The position numbers were made by a program, and so were the translations under genes. A DNA stretch of 64,000 bases, taken from positions 1 to 64,000 of the forward strand of contig NZ_JABSQR010000008.1 in assembly GCF_013215705.1 (NCBI RefSeq). Reading direction: 5' to 3'. Positions within the stretch are counted from its first letter, which is position 1. Every line of letters begins with the position of its first letter. This DNA comes from Moritella sp. GTDB taxonomy: Bacteria; Pseudomonadota; Gammaproteobacteria; Enterobacterales; Moritellaceae. The notes beneath the pieces were generated by a model. The model made no database searches. It worked only from the letters and a program-made list of their open reading frames with translations, and was not told the DNA's origin. Shown one piece after another: positions 43,338-52,388 of this stretch.

Positions 43338-44551
43338 TGCCATTATTTAATTATGTCGCACTTGATAAACAAGGTAATGAGCAGTTTGGCACACTTGAGG
43401 CCGAGGATAAACGTGATGTAAATGCACAGTTACGCCAACTCGGGCTATTTGGATTAGAAGTCACCCATGATGCAGAAACAAACGTGGATGCAGGCGTTAA
43501 AGGTGAGTTAAGTAAACTCTTGGCACAAGTCGGTATTGTATCAAGTAATAAGAAAATCTTCTTTTTTAGACAAATGGCTTTAATGCTCCGTTCTGGTCTC
43601 GCGCTCACCGAGAGTTTAGACATGGTCGCGAATATCATGGGTGGAAAAATTGGGTTAATTGTCACCGATATCAGTAATCACATTAAAAGCGGCGGTAGTT
43701 TTTCAGATGGTATTGCCCAAGCGGGTGTATTTACCAGTATGTCAGAACATATGATCCGCAGTGCTGAAGCCACGGGTGAATTAGATGTTGTGATGGGACG
43801 GGTCGCAGATGATATGGGTCGTAAAGCCGAGATGAAACGTCAGATGATGGCTGCCATGTTATATCCTGGAATAACTATGCTGATAGCTGTATTTATGGGG
43901 TATTTTCTCGTCGCTACTGTGATCCCAAAGTTTGCCAAAATTTTTGAAAATTCGGGTAAAAAACTCCCGCCTGAGACACAACGATTAATTGATATTTCCA
44001 ACTTCATTAATGCCTATGGTTTGTTCATTATCTTAGGTGTCGCGGCAGGTCTTGCATTACTTCATTACATAAGAACAAAGGTAAAAGGTCGATATATTAC
44101 CGACCAAATAGTCCTTATGACCCCTGTGTTTGGCAAGGTGGTTCGAGTTGGCGCTATGTCGCAAATTGGTTGGGGTTTATCGATGTTATTACAAAGTGGT
44201 TTAACACTGGTGGAAGCATTAAAAATTGTCGAAAAACTTATTCCAAATTCAGTCATTGCGTTGGAAATAAAAAAAGCGACAGACAGCGTGCTTATTGGAC
44301 GAGATCTGGGTTCAAGTTTAACGTCTCCCTACATCGATCCGCTTATCTCTCAACTTGCATCCGTGGGGGAAAGAACAGGGGGCTTGGTTGAAATTATGTT
44401 TGAAGCGGGATGTTTCTATGAAGAAGGGTTGAAAGCATTAAGTAAAACAATGGCGAATCTTGTTGAGCCAGCGTCCATTTTGTTGATTGGCGGTATGGTG
44501 ATGACGGTTTATATCGGATTTTTTAAAGCTATGATGGGGGCATCGACCTAG
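43337..44551 (+). CDS. GspF/PilC-type inner-membrane platform protein
   Basis: This 404-aa protein has two repeated GspF domains (about 70-195 and 275-400). FFFRQMALMLRSGLALTESL and MSQIGWGLSMLLQSGLTLVE start them. Three membrane segments include AAMLYPGITMLIAVFMGYFL. The start codon shares a base with the previous stop (TAATG). It forms the rotating platform that receives pilin subunits. Confidence 0.9.
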   Translation: MPLFNYVALDKQGNEQFGTLEAEDKRDVNAQLRQLGLFGLEVTHDAETNVDAGVKGELSKLLAQVGIVSSNKKIFFFRQMALMLRSGLALTESLDMVANIMGGKIGLIVTDISNHIKSGGSFSDGIAQAGVFTSMSEHMIRSAEATGELDVVMGRVADDMGRKAEMKRQMMAAMLYPGITMLIAVFMGYFLVATVIPKFAKIFENSGKKLPPETQRLIDISNFINAYGLFIILGVAAGLALLHYIRTKVKGRYITDQIVLMTPVFGKVVRVGAMSQIGWGLSMLLQSGLTLVEALKIVEKLIPNSVIALEIKKATDSVLIGRDLGSSLTSPYIDPLISQLASVGERTGGLVEIMFEAGCFYEEGLKALSKTMANLVEPASILLIGGMVMTVYIGFFKAMMGAST

Positions 44552-44552
44552 T

Positions 44553-45167
44553 ATGAATGCCATTATATCCATTTTGTTCAGCTACAAGTTATGGGCTTAT
44601 CTGATTGTTATCTTAGGGTTGTTTTGGAGTGCTAATTTGCGTGGTGAAACAGCAAAAGAACAAGTCACAGGATTGCTTCAAATTATAGAAGATCATAGTT
44701 CAATACTCAAAGATAAAATGTCTAACAGAGATCTAGCCGACCCTTACGTTGAAACTGAAATTAAAAGCCATTTAAAACCAAATACCGCACGATTTACAGT
44801 CAATATTAATGCTTTTATTGATGGTGTTAGAGATCCTTTTTCGATGACGAAATCACTAGCCAAATTAACAAAACCTGAAATGTCAGTAGCACAAGATACT
44901 CCCTATGCTGGATACGATTTTAAAAATAGTGCATTTTCCACGACGTTACCAAAACTGACTTTAAAGGGAGTGGTTTTTAAGAAAAATATTAAAGAACCTT
45001 TAGCTTTGCTTGATATCGGCGGACATGGTGTTCATATGGTTCGAATTGGCGACGAAATTGGCTTTAATCCGGCCTCGCCGAAACAAGTGTTAAAAATAAA
45101 AAAAATCAGTCGGCTCAATGTGATTGTCGAAGTCGGCACGCTCGGCGATTTAATTGTTGTGAGATAA
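44553..45167 (+). CDS. GspC/PilP-like inner-membrane connector
   Basis: This 204-aa protein has one N-terminal membrane segment (LWAYLIVILGLFWSANLRG), a periplasmic linker, and a C-terminal HR-type domain. The domain reads LPKLTLKGVVFKKNIKEPLA, then DIGGHGVHMVRIGDEIGF and a beta end. In T2SS GspC or T4P PilP this domain touches the secretin N-domains. It overlaps the secretin gene (TAATG), which supports a direct partnership. Confidence 0.75.
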   Translation: MNAIISILFSYKLWAYLIVILGLFWSANLRGETAKEQVTGLLQIIEDHSSILKDKMSNRDLADPYVETEIKSHLKPNTARFTVNINAFIDGVRDPFSMTKSLAKLTKPEMSVAQDTPYAGYDFKNSAFSTTLPKLTLKGVVFKKNIKEPLALLDIGGHGVHMVRIGDEIGFNPASPKQVLKIKKISRLNVIVEVGTLGDLIVVR

Positions 45168-46786
45168 TGAATATGACGATGAAAAAATTATATATCGGGG
45201 TAATGACGCTCGTTTTAACACTGTTTATTTTCACGAGTCCAGTTAATTCCGCAGTACCAAATGATGAACAAATATTGGAAGAGTTAGAGTTTAAAGGGGC
45301 GGCGTTAATAGATGCTGTTCGGATCATATCTGAGCTGTCGGATGTGAATGTTGTGATCACACCAGGTGCTAAAGAAGTTGAAGTTACAGTGTTTTTACGC
45401 CATATCAGTGTTAAACATGCAATTGAAACAATTTGCCGTATTAACAATTTATGGTATCGAAAAGAGGATACCACTAATACATATCGCATTATGACAAACG
45501 CAGAGTACGCACAAGATTTAGTTATCCATAGAGATGAAGAAACCAAGGTGTTTAACCTTAATAATTTAAACGTGAATCTGGCTGCTGATGCTATTGGCAA
45601 TTTATACGGAGAGCGGGTTAAACGAAGTAATTCCGGAGAACGGTTTTCTACAGGGAGTGGCGGTGCAGGTCAATCAAGTGAAGAAGGAACGGCGTCTAAA
45701 AATACCATTTCAGGTGAACTGAGTATCGACCAATTATCATCACTTAAAACAAATGGTTTAGGTAATAACGTCATCTCGGCAAGTCAAGTTCAACAGCTAT
45801 TTGATCAGCAAGAGCCTATCTATGTCACTGTTGCCGAAGAGCACAACTTAGTGTTGATTCGCACCGGTGATCGAAGGGCCCTTGAACAAATTGGTAAATT
45901 AATAAAAGAGTTAGATAGACCAGTGCCCCAGGTACTTCTTGAAATGAAGATTCTTGACGTTCTTGTGGATGATAATTTTAGCTCGGTATTTAACTTTGAT
46001 ATTAACGGTGTATCCATCCAAGGAAAAAGCCAAGCGCCGATATTAATCGGTAATAATCCACTCGCAAATAGTGGTTCATTTATTTTTGAATACATGAACA
46101 ATTATCTTAAAGCTAACATTGAATTATTACAAAAAAACAAGAAAGTAAATGTGCTGTCAACACCAATGATTCTTGCATCAAATAACCGAACTTCTAAGCT
46201 GTTTGTGGGTGAAGAACAGTTACTTGTTAAAGGTTATGAATCTTCTGACACGACAACGACAACGAATGGCATTACGACAAGTAGCAGTGGCATTATTCCA
46301 CTGACTGAAATAGAAGAGGTAGGCAACAGTATCGAAATAACGCCATTTATTAATATGTTAGATGGGACGATTAGACTCAATATAAAACAAGAGAATTCGA
46401 GTATTAGACAAGCGGGTGCGAATATAAGTTTGGTTAACTCTCAAGGTGAAATTAAAGTGCTATCCATTGATACGATTAATACAGCGAGGCTCGAAGGCAC
46501 CATTATTGTTAAAGACAACCACACTATTGCCGTAGGTGGATTGATCCGAGAAACCATCAGTGATGATCAAACTAAAGTACCTTTCCTAGGCGATATTCCT
46601 TTTTTGGGTAATTTATTTAAATCGATCTCGGATAAGAAACAGCGCAGTGAACTTATCTTGTTAATTACACCGAGGTTACTGACTTCTCCTGAAGACGGGG
46701 AATTTAATAAAAATGATTTAACACGGGAAGGTAAGCAATTATCGTTAGAAGACTTAGCCTTACAGTGCGCACTTTTATGCCGCTAA
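45167..46786 (+). CDS. secretin (GspD/PilQ/MshL family)
   Basis: This 539-aa outer-membrane channel has a signal peptide at 1-28. The first N-domain (LEFKGAALIDAVRIISELSD) is followed by Ser/Gly-rich loop sequence at 165-190. The C-terminal secretin core has EVGNSIEITPFI, VKDNHTIAVGGLIRE and VPFLGDIPFLGNLFKSISDK, ending LILLITPRLL. It is short for GspD (about 650) and nearer MshL in size. Confidence 0.88.
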   Translation: MNMTMKKLYIGVMTLVLTLFIFTSPVNSAVPNDEQILEELEFKGAALIDAVRIISELSDVNVVITPGAKEVEVTVFLRHISVKHAIETICRINNLWYRKEDTTNTYRIMTNAEYAQDLVIHRDEETKVFNLNNLNVNLAADAIGNLYGERVKRSNSGERFSTGSGGAGQSSEEGTASKNTISGELSIDQLSSLKTNGLGNNVISASQVQQLFDQQEPIYVTVAEEHNLVLIRTGDRRALEQIGKLIKELDRPVPQVLLEMKILDVLVDDNFSSVFNFDINGVSIQGKSQAPILIGNNPLANSGSFIFEYMNNYLKANIELLQKNKKVNVLSTPMILASNNRTSKLFVGEEQLLVKGYESSDTTTTTNGITTSSSGIIPLTEIEEVGNSIEITPFINMLDGTIRLNIKQENSSIRQAGANISLVNSQGEIKVLSIDTINTARLEGTIIVKDNHTIAVGGLIRETISDDQTKVPFLGDIPFLGNLFKSISDKKQRSELILLITPRLLTSPEDGEFNKNDLTREGKQLSLEDLALQCALLCR

Positions 46787-46813
46787 ATAGAGAGTAATAA
46801 AAATAGGGATATT

Positions 46814-47191
46814 ATGGATATAATGTTAAAATGTTTTTTTTTATTTTGGTTATGTATGGTGAGTGGCTGCGAGAGTATTTCTCACTCTAATACACAGCTT
46901 GAAGCCACGCTACATCAACAGATGACACATTCATATTGTTATCAATATATGTACGGTGATTACAATGCTGCGGTAGATTATGACAAAGCTTTTTATTGGT
47001 GTGGTAAATCAATTATTGAAAAAAACCCCAACGCAATGACGCTAATGGGGGAACTTTATTTCTTGGGGTTGGGGCGCGATAAAGACCTGGGAAAAGCATA
47101 TTACTGGTATGAAAAAGCGGCTGAAAGGGGGCACAACCATGGTCAGTCTATGTTGGATCATATGAATGAAAATGGACTAGGTGTGAGCTGA
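46814..47191 (+). CDS. Sel1-repeat lipoprotein, candidate pilotin
   Basis: This 125-aa protein has a lipoprotein signal: MLKCFFLFWLCMVSG^C, cysteine at 19. The mature part has Sel1-type repeats (KAFYWCGKSIIEKNPNAMTL and KAYYWYEKAAERGHNHGQSM). Sel1 repeats are TPR-like, and the known T4P pilotin PilF is a TPR lipoprotein. Its position right after the secretin gene makes a secretin-piloting role attractive, though this is inference. Confidence 0.72.
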   Translation: MDIMLKCFFLFWLCMVSGCESISHSNTQLEATLHQQMTHSYCYQYMYGDYNAAVDYDKAFYWCGKSIIEKNPNAMTLMGELYFLGLGRDKDLGKAYYWYEKAAERGHNHGQSMLDHMNENGLGVS

Positions 47192-47192
47192 A

Positions 47193-50100
47193 ATGACTAA
47201 CTCAATGCAAAAAATTATATTTTTTATTATGTTTTTTTTTACTTCTCAGCTTTCAATGGCTGATATGCTAAGTGAGGCCAGTAAAACCGATGCTAATAGT
47301 CGTTCGTCGTACCACCTTGATTCAGCTTTAGTTGATAAAGAGCGTATAGCGTATTGGTTAAAAAAGCGTAATAAGCTGGCAAATGATGCATCAAAGCAAA
47401 AAATGACCGAAGCGGTACAAGATTATGTGGCAAATTACAAAAATGAGAAAATAAGGCCATTATCAGAAGAAAGCATTAAAGCGCTGAATGATTATAAACA
47501 ACAACGTTCTAAAAAACAGTTTAATGATGCAGTTAATAAGAACATAACCTCTGCTGAGCTTCCTACAAGCCATCATGTTAACGTGCTGGCAATTTTGATT
47601 GATTTCCCCGATTTGCTAAACAATGATAATAGGCTAGAACCGGGTGATACACCTATGTATTACTCTCGTTATTCTCCTGGACATTATTCGAGTATCCTAT
47701 TCTCATCAAATGGTTTTACAGGACCAAATGGTAAAAATTATTTATCCGCATACCAGTACTTCCTTAACGAGTCAGGCAATACTTTCTTTTTCAATGGTCA
47801 AGTGTCTGGTTGGCATACTGCGAGTGAAAACGCATCATATTATGGCAAGAATAAGGAGTATAATGATAGCCAGGTTAGTCAATTAGTCATGGAAGCTGTT
47901 GATGCTATGGCAGCTTCTAATTCGGTTAATCTTGCAGATTATGATAATGAAGATCCTTATGATTTAGATGGTGATGGTAATCGGAATGAAAGCGATGGCA
48001 TTATTGATCATGTCATGATCTTCCATTCGAGTATCGGCGAAGAAACGGGTGGTGGTGTATTGGGCGAGGATGCAATATGGTCACATCGATCTGTGGTCTT
48101 TCATCGTATTGAAAATACACCATATGTCGTTTTTAATTACACGATAGCCCCCATCGATGCGGCAACGGGTGTAATTGCGCACGAATTTGGACATGATCTC
48201 GGACTTAAAGACGAATATGATACTTTTCAAAACCAGATTGACGCACCGGTAGGGTATTGGTCGATTATGGCAAGGGGTAGTTATTTAGGTGAAGTAAGAG
48301 GAGTTGAACCCAGTGGTTTTAGCCCTTTAGCACGCGATTATTTACAACAGCGCTACGGTGGTAAATGGATGAATCAGCTTTACCTAGACGCAAGTGAACT
48401 AAATGAATCAGGTTTAGATATAACCTTGTTTGAGGCTCAACAACACGGCAATTCATTGAACCAAGTCAAAATAAAATTACCACCACAAATGCAAGTTTAT
48501 AAAAAAGCATATTCTGGTAGTTTTAATTATGCTTCAGGGGTTGGTAACTTGCTTCGTAATAGCTTGACGTTTCATGCGATTTTACCTGAAGATGCAAGTC
48601 TAACATTATCAATGCAAGCACTATGGGATATTGAAACTGATAGTGATTATGTTCAATTTCTCGTTAACGGCACACCATTAAAAAATCGCTATACGCAAGA
48701 TACAAGCTCTGCCCCCGAACTCGCTGGTGTTAAGTATATGTTGATGGGTAAATCGCTACCAAATTGGACATTGCTTGAATTTGATTTGTCCGATTATGCA
48801 GGCATGCCTATCGAAGTGCAAATTAAGTATATTACAGACGACTCTAAATCTGGGTTTGGTCTTTTAGTTGATGATCTGATGATTAACTCGTCGAAAGGAA
48901 ATGTATTTTTTGATAATGCAGAAACCAACATTTCAGTACTTAATGGTTTTGAGAAAACGGCGAGTTACAGCCCTATGCGAGATCAGTATTATTATGTTCA
49001 ACTAAGAAGCAACCAACAGCTTGAGAAAGGTTTAGCATTAAAAGGTTATGATCCAGGTGTGGTTATGTGGTTCGCTGACGAAAATTATACTGGCAATCAC
49101 GTAACGGTTAATCCTGGGTATGGTTTCATCTCGGTTGTTGATGCTGACCAAAACGTAATACCTCAAGCGGGCGGCGTTACTCAAGTTAGGGATGCTGCCT
49201 TTAGTCTATTTCAGCAATCCAACTACCCTAATGATGACAATCTCAGTAGCAATCAATTCTTCGATGATAGCCTGGATTATAGTTCACCTCTTCAACCTAG
49301 TTCAGGTGTTCAACTTCCGAAATGGGGGATTAAATTTCAAGTTTTAGGCCAAGCAGCTGATAGTAGTGAAGTCAGGTTGAGAATTGTTCGAGATGTCTAT
49401 TCACTCACTTCTGCTTACCGTTTTCAGCGGGGGGGCTATACCGCGTCATTTACGAACAATAGCGTTGGGCACTCTGCAATCAATAGTTACTATTGGGATT
49501 TTGGTGACGGAGTCGGTCAGAGTTCTGATAAATCACCTTCATACAGTTATACAAAACCTGGTCGTTATCAAGTTACACATAGAGTGACCGATGTATTAGG
49601 AAACTCGGATGTGTCAGTGCAAGATCTAATTATCTCTGACTCACAGGAAGAGCCTCTAACGGCCGAAATAGGAGCCAAGGTGAGAGGTGTAGATGTTGAT
49701 TTTGTAGCTTTGGTTTATGGTGGTACTGCGCCTTTTAGTTACGAGTGGCGTTTTGGTGACGCTAGTCATGTCAGTAATGAAAAAAATCCACAGCATCACT
49801 ATAACATTAACAACATATATGAAGTTCAGCTGTCTGTGACAGATGCAAAGAACGACATTATCGAGACATCGCTAACAGTTAATGTTGGTTTTACATTACT
49901 GGCTGATTTTAGCTATGACGTGACAGCGCGTAATGTGACGTTTACTAATCTGTCGTCTGAACCAGGAAATTACCTTTGGGACTTTGGAGATGGACAATCC
50001 AGCACTGAAAATTCTCCCATTCATAACTTCGAGGAAGTTGGTCGTTATGGTGTCACGTTAACGATTGAGAATAGTGACGGTGTAATGGCAACAAAAACTC

Positions 50101-50222
50101 GAAATGTGAAAGTTGGTGGAAGCTTCGGAAGTGGCAGTATTGACTTAACCGCTTTGTTGTTACTCGTGATGGTATTGATGATAAATACTTATTATCGCGG
50201 GCGCCAAAAGGCATGCAAATAG
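47193..50222 (+). CDS. secreted M6-family metalloprotease with PKD domains and GlyGly-CTERM-like tail
   Basis: This 1009-aa protease has a signal peptide at 1-24. After a propeptide of about 100 residues comes the immune-inhibitor-A-like catalytic domain, with zinc motif HEFGHDLGL at 330-338 and the following Asp of KDEYD. A calcium-type loop DLDGDGNRNESDG lies near 257-269. Three PKD domains follow, with FGDG-type turns near residues 769, 854 and 931. The tail GGSFGSGSIDLTALLLLVML-like segment plus RGRQK fits a GlyGly-CTERM signal, which elsewhere accompanies T2SS export. It is two bases after the lipoprotein gene, so it is the likely substrate of this locus. Confidence 0.88.
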   Translation: MTNSMQKIIFFIMFFFTSQLSMADMLSEASKTDANSRSSYHLDSALVDKERIAYWLKKRNKLANDASKQKMTEAVQDYVANYKNEKIRPLSEESIKALNDYKQQRSKKQFNDAVNKNITSAELPTSHHVNVLAILIDFPDLLNNDNRLEPGDTPMYYSRYSPGHYSSILFSSNGFTGPNGKNYLSAYQYFLNESGNTFFFNGQVSGWHTASENASYYGKNKEYNDSQVSQLVMEAVDAMAASNSVNLADYDNEDPYDLDGDGNRNESDGIIDHVMIFHSSIGEETGGGVLGEDAIWSHRSVVFHRIENTPYVVFNYTIAPIDAATGVIAHEFGHDLGLKDEYDTFQNQIDAPVGYWSIMARGSYLGEVRGVEPSGFSPLARDYLQQRYGGKWMNQLYLDASELNESGLDITLFEAQQHGNSLNQVKIKLPPQMQVYKKAYSGSFNYASGVGNLLRNSLTFHAILPEDASLTLSMQALWDIETDSDYVQFLVNGTPLKNRYTQDTSSAPELAGVKYMLMGKSLPNWTLLEFDLSDYAGMPIEVQIKYITDDSKSGFGLLVDDLMINSSKGNVFFDNAETNISVLNGFEKTASYSPMRDQYYYVQLRSNQQLEKGLALKGYDPGVVMWFADENYTGNHVTVNPGYGFISVVDADQNVIPQAGGVTQVRDAAFSLFQQSNYPNDDNLSSNQFFDDSLDYSSPLQPSSGVQLPKWGIKFQVLGQAADSSEVRLRIVRDVYSLTSAYRFQRGGYTASFTNNSVGHSAINSYYWDFGDGVGQSSDKSPSYSYTKPGRYQVTHRVTDVLGNSDVSVQDLIISDSQEEPLTAEIGAKVRGVDVDFVALVYGGTAPFSYEWRFGDASHVSNEKNPQHHYNINNIYEVQLSVTDAKNDIIETSLTVNVGFTLLADFSYDVTARNVTFTNLSSEPGNYLWDFGDGQSSTENSPIHNFEEVGRYGVTLTIENSDGVMATKTRNVKVGGSFGSGSIDLTALLLLVMVLMINTYYRGRQKACK

Positions 50223-51119
50223 CAACGCAGACTTTAAAGGATAGTGTTTGATTGCTGCTTTACACGGTAAACTCAATTGTTCGCTAACTGATATATTTTT
50301 GAGGGGAAGTTCGACAACTTCCCCTTTTTTAGGAATGTATACACTGCGGTTAAGTGAATCCCAGATAGACAGTGCAAAACCATAGTTACAATTACTCAGT
50401 TTCCTTACTTTACTGTGGTGGCATTGATGCTGTATTGGACTCATTAAAATAAAACTGATAGCACGAGGATAATGAACAGCGATATGGCTGTGTCTTAGGT
50501 GGTAGCCGCTAATAAAAAACAACCAAAGGAATACATTGGCACCAGTAATGCTAAACAAGGTTAATGTGTAGTTTGTAATATAAGAAAATAGGTGATGGGT
50601 AAGTGATAACACGGTGCTTATACTGATGACTTTTATAAGTGTTTCTACGGGATGCACTCTAAATACTGTCGCCGGGGTAAGTACTTCGGCATTGTGATGG
50701 ACTTGATGGAAAAGCCATAACATAGGATCTGCGTGAAACCGCTTATGAATGAAAAAATAAGTCAGGTCGTAGCTAATGAACATAGTGAATGTATAAATTA
50801 GGTCAATCCAGATTGACGGGGTGCTTTGTAGTAACGTGCTGGTTCTTAATGGTAGGACATCATCAAATGTAGCAACGATAAATTGTGAGTAACCAGAGAC
50901 TAAAGGCAGTAATAAGAACAGTGCGAATGTGTTATTGATAATAAACCAGCCATAATCTCTTCTGGCAGACCGGTGTGTAAGTATATGAATAGCATTTAAT
51001 TTGGCTTTCGGTGCGAGATATATAATGGCGATAAACAGGGAGGAAAGAAGATAGGGCCAATAAGTAGCTTGCCTACCATCATGGAGTAGGCTTACTTGTA
51101 TTATTAAATCATCGAACAA
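50160..51119 (-). CDS. sterol desaturase/fatty acid hydroxylase-family membrane protein
   Basis: This 319-aa membrane di-iron enzyme has histidine clusters HKRFH, HQVHHN and HQCHHSK and 5-6 membrane segments. It would hydroxylate or desaturate a lipid. The start appears to be TTG at 51119, coupled to the gene 5 bp upstream; no better start is in frame. Its 3' end overlaps the M6 protease gene by 63 bp on the opposite strand, without a terminator between. The substrate is unknown. Confidence 0.78.
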   Translation of the reverse strand: MFDDLIIQVSLLHDGRQATYWPYLLSSLFIAIIYLAPKAKLNAIHILTHRSARRDYGWFIINNTFALFLLLPLVSGYSQFIVATFDDVLPLRTSTLLQSTPSIWIDLIYTFTMFISYDLTYFFIHKRFHADPMLWLFHQVHHNAEVLTPATVFRVHPVETLIKVISISTVLSLTHHLFSYITNYTLTLFSITGANVFLWLFFISGYHLRHSHIAVHYPRAISFILMSPIQHQCHHSKVRKLSNCNYGFALSIWDSLNRSVYIPKKGEVVELPLKNISVSEQLSLPCKAAIKHYPLKSALLFACLLAPAIISIYHQYHHE

Positions 51120-51124
51120 ATCGA

Positions 51125-51574
51125 TTAACCAACGTAAACAGGCTGTTGAGGAGGGTTTATACTACAATTGGTTGGTCTATATTGTTCTTCAACTGTCATA
51201 GAGCACGACCACTCGCCATTACTGTCTTTTACAAAAATAACTTTTTGATTAATAAGTTCGGGAGCAATACCATCATTGATCAGAACGAGTTTGAGTTGTC
51301 CTTCGATGTTTAATGTATCGCCCGTGGAAGATATGTAGGCGACCATAGGTATCTTACTACTATTGATACCGGCTTTGGCTATGTCTTCGGTAGTCGGAAA
51401 ATAATCATAATCAGCGATGAGTTTATCGATTTGGGGTAATAAGGTTTCACCAAAATTAATTGGTTGTGTTAAGGCTTTCGTTATTTGATAACTCTCATAG
51501 GCTGGTTTACCAAAATATACGCCACCTAATACAACCATCCCGAGTATCGCACTGGTTTTTATTATCGTAGACAT
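51125..51574 (-). CDS. pilin-like protein without a prepilin cleavage motif
   Basis: This 149-aa protein starts at ATG 51574, after AAGGA at 6 nt; an earlier ATG at 51580 abuts that site. Residues 8-40 (AILGMVVLGGVYFGKPAYES, then YQITKALTQ) follow the hydrophobic-helix pattern of type IVa pilins (A-x-PAY-x-DY-x-R-A), but G-F-T-L-x-E is missing. A C-terminal Cys pair (WSCSM and PTNC) resembles the pilin D-region. It may be an uncleaved pilin mimic anchored in the inner membrane. It is co-oriented with the hydroxylase-like gene and next to the secretion locus. Confidence 0.55.
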   Translation of the reverse strand: MSTIIKTSAILGMVVLGGVYFGKPAYESYQITKALTQPINFGETLLPQIDKLIADYDYFPTTEDIAKAGINSSKIPMVAYISSTGDTLNIEGQLKLVLINDGIAPELINQKVIFVKDSNGEWSCSMTVEEQYRPTNCSINPPQQPVYVG

Positions 51575-51639
51575 CAACATTCCTTGTAATTAAATCTAAA
51601 TGATAATTGTTTACATCATACTGTTGAGTGGCTTATTTA

Positions 51640-52209
51640 TCAACGGTTATTGTATGATCGCTTAATGTAACCAAAGATATACTCACAAATCTGATTAATG
51701 TCATTTATGTTTAAGTAGTCTATATTTTTACCTGTTAGTTCTATGTTATTTAATATCAATTCACTTTTTTCTGTGTCGGACGCGATGGCAATAATGTGCT
51801 CATCTTCTTTCGCTAATATCGGTTTTCCTAAACTAGGGCGATACAATTCTATCTTGGTAAAGGCTTCATGCCTAAATCCTTCGACCAACACCAAATCCAA
51901 TTCATTGGTGTTCAGCCAATTCAACTGAGTGATTAATGCGGGTTCTACGGGGGCATCTTGTTCTACAAATAGAACAGTTCGGTGTGGCGATGCCAGTACC
52001 ATTTGGCAAGCACCGGCTTTTCTTAATTTATAACTGTCCTTGTTAGGGTTGTCCATTTCGATATCATGATGACTGTGTTTCACCATGCCAATTCGTAGGC
52101 CACGTTTCGTTAATTCGGGTAGTAGTCGGGTGATTAACGTTGTTTTACCTGTGCCACTGAATGCGGCGAAGCCAAGCAAGGGAATAGGGAAGTGCTCTAA
52201 AGACGTCAT
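51640..52209 (-). CDS. mobB: molybdopterin-guanine dinucleotide biosynthesis adaptor MobB
   Basis: This 189-aa GTP-binding accessory protein of molybdenum cofactor maturation has P-loop GFAAFSGTGKTTLITRLLPE (near residue 14), GLRIGMVKHSHHDIEMDNPN and DLVLVEGFRHEAFTKIELYR, the MobB signature. The Walker A here reads GFAAFSGTGKTT, standard for the family. mobA is not adjacent. Confidence 0.87.
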   Translation of the reverse strand: MTSLEHFPIPLLGFAAFSGTGKTTLITRLLPELTKRGLRIGMVKHSHHDIEMDNPNKDSYKLRKAGACQMVLASPHRTVLFVEQDAPVEPALITQLNWLNTNELDLVLVEGFRHEAFTKIELYRPSLGKPILAKEDEHIIAIASDTEKSELILNNIELTGKNIDYLNINDINQICEYIFGYIKRSYNNR

Positions 52210-52287
52210 GATGAATACTCAATTACAGGATGAAGAAGGTTAAAATTCACTAGGTGTTTAATATACCTTTGAACTGAAGTGATGGGT

Positions 52288-52317
52288 AAAAAAAGAGGCC
52301 GCATAAGCGACCTCTTT
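52288..52317 (-). terminator. terminator of the RND efflux operon
   Basis: On the minus strand AAAGAGGTCGC and GCGGCCTCTTT pair around TTAT (one mismatch position), followed by T7. It lies 72 bp after the permease stop. Confidence 0.8.
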
Positions 52318-52388
52318 ACATCAATTCTACATAGATATTGATCTAGAACTGATTACGGCATGATTTAGCCACCGATTATATACTCGAA

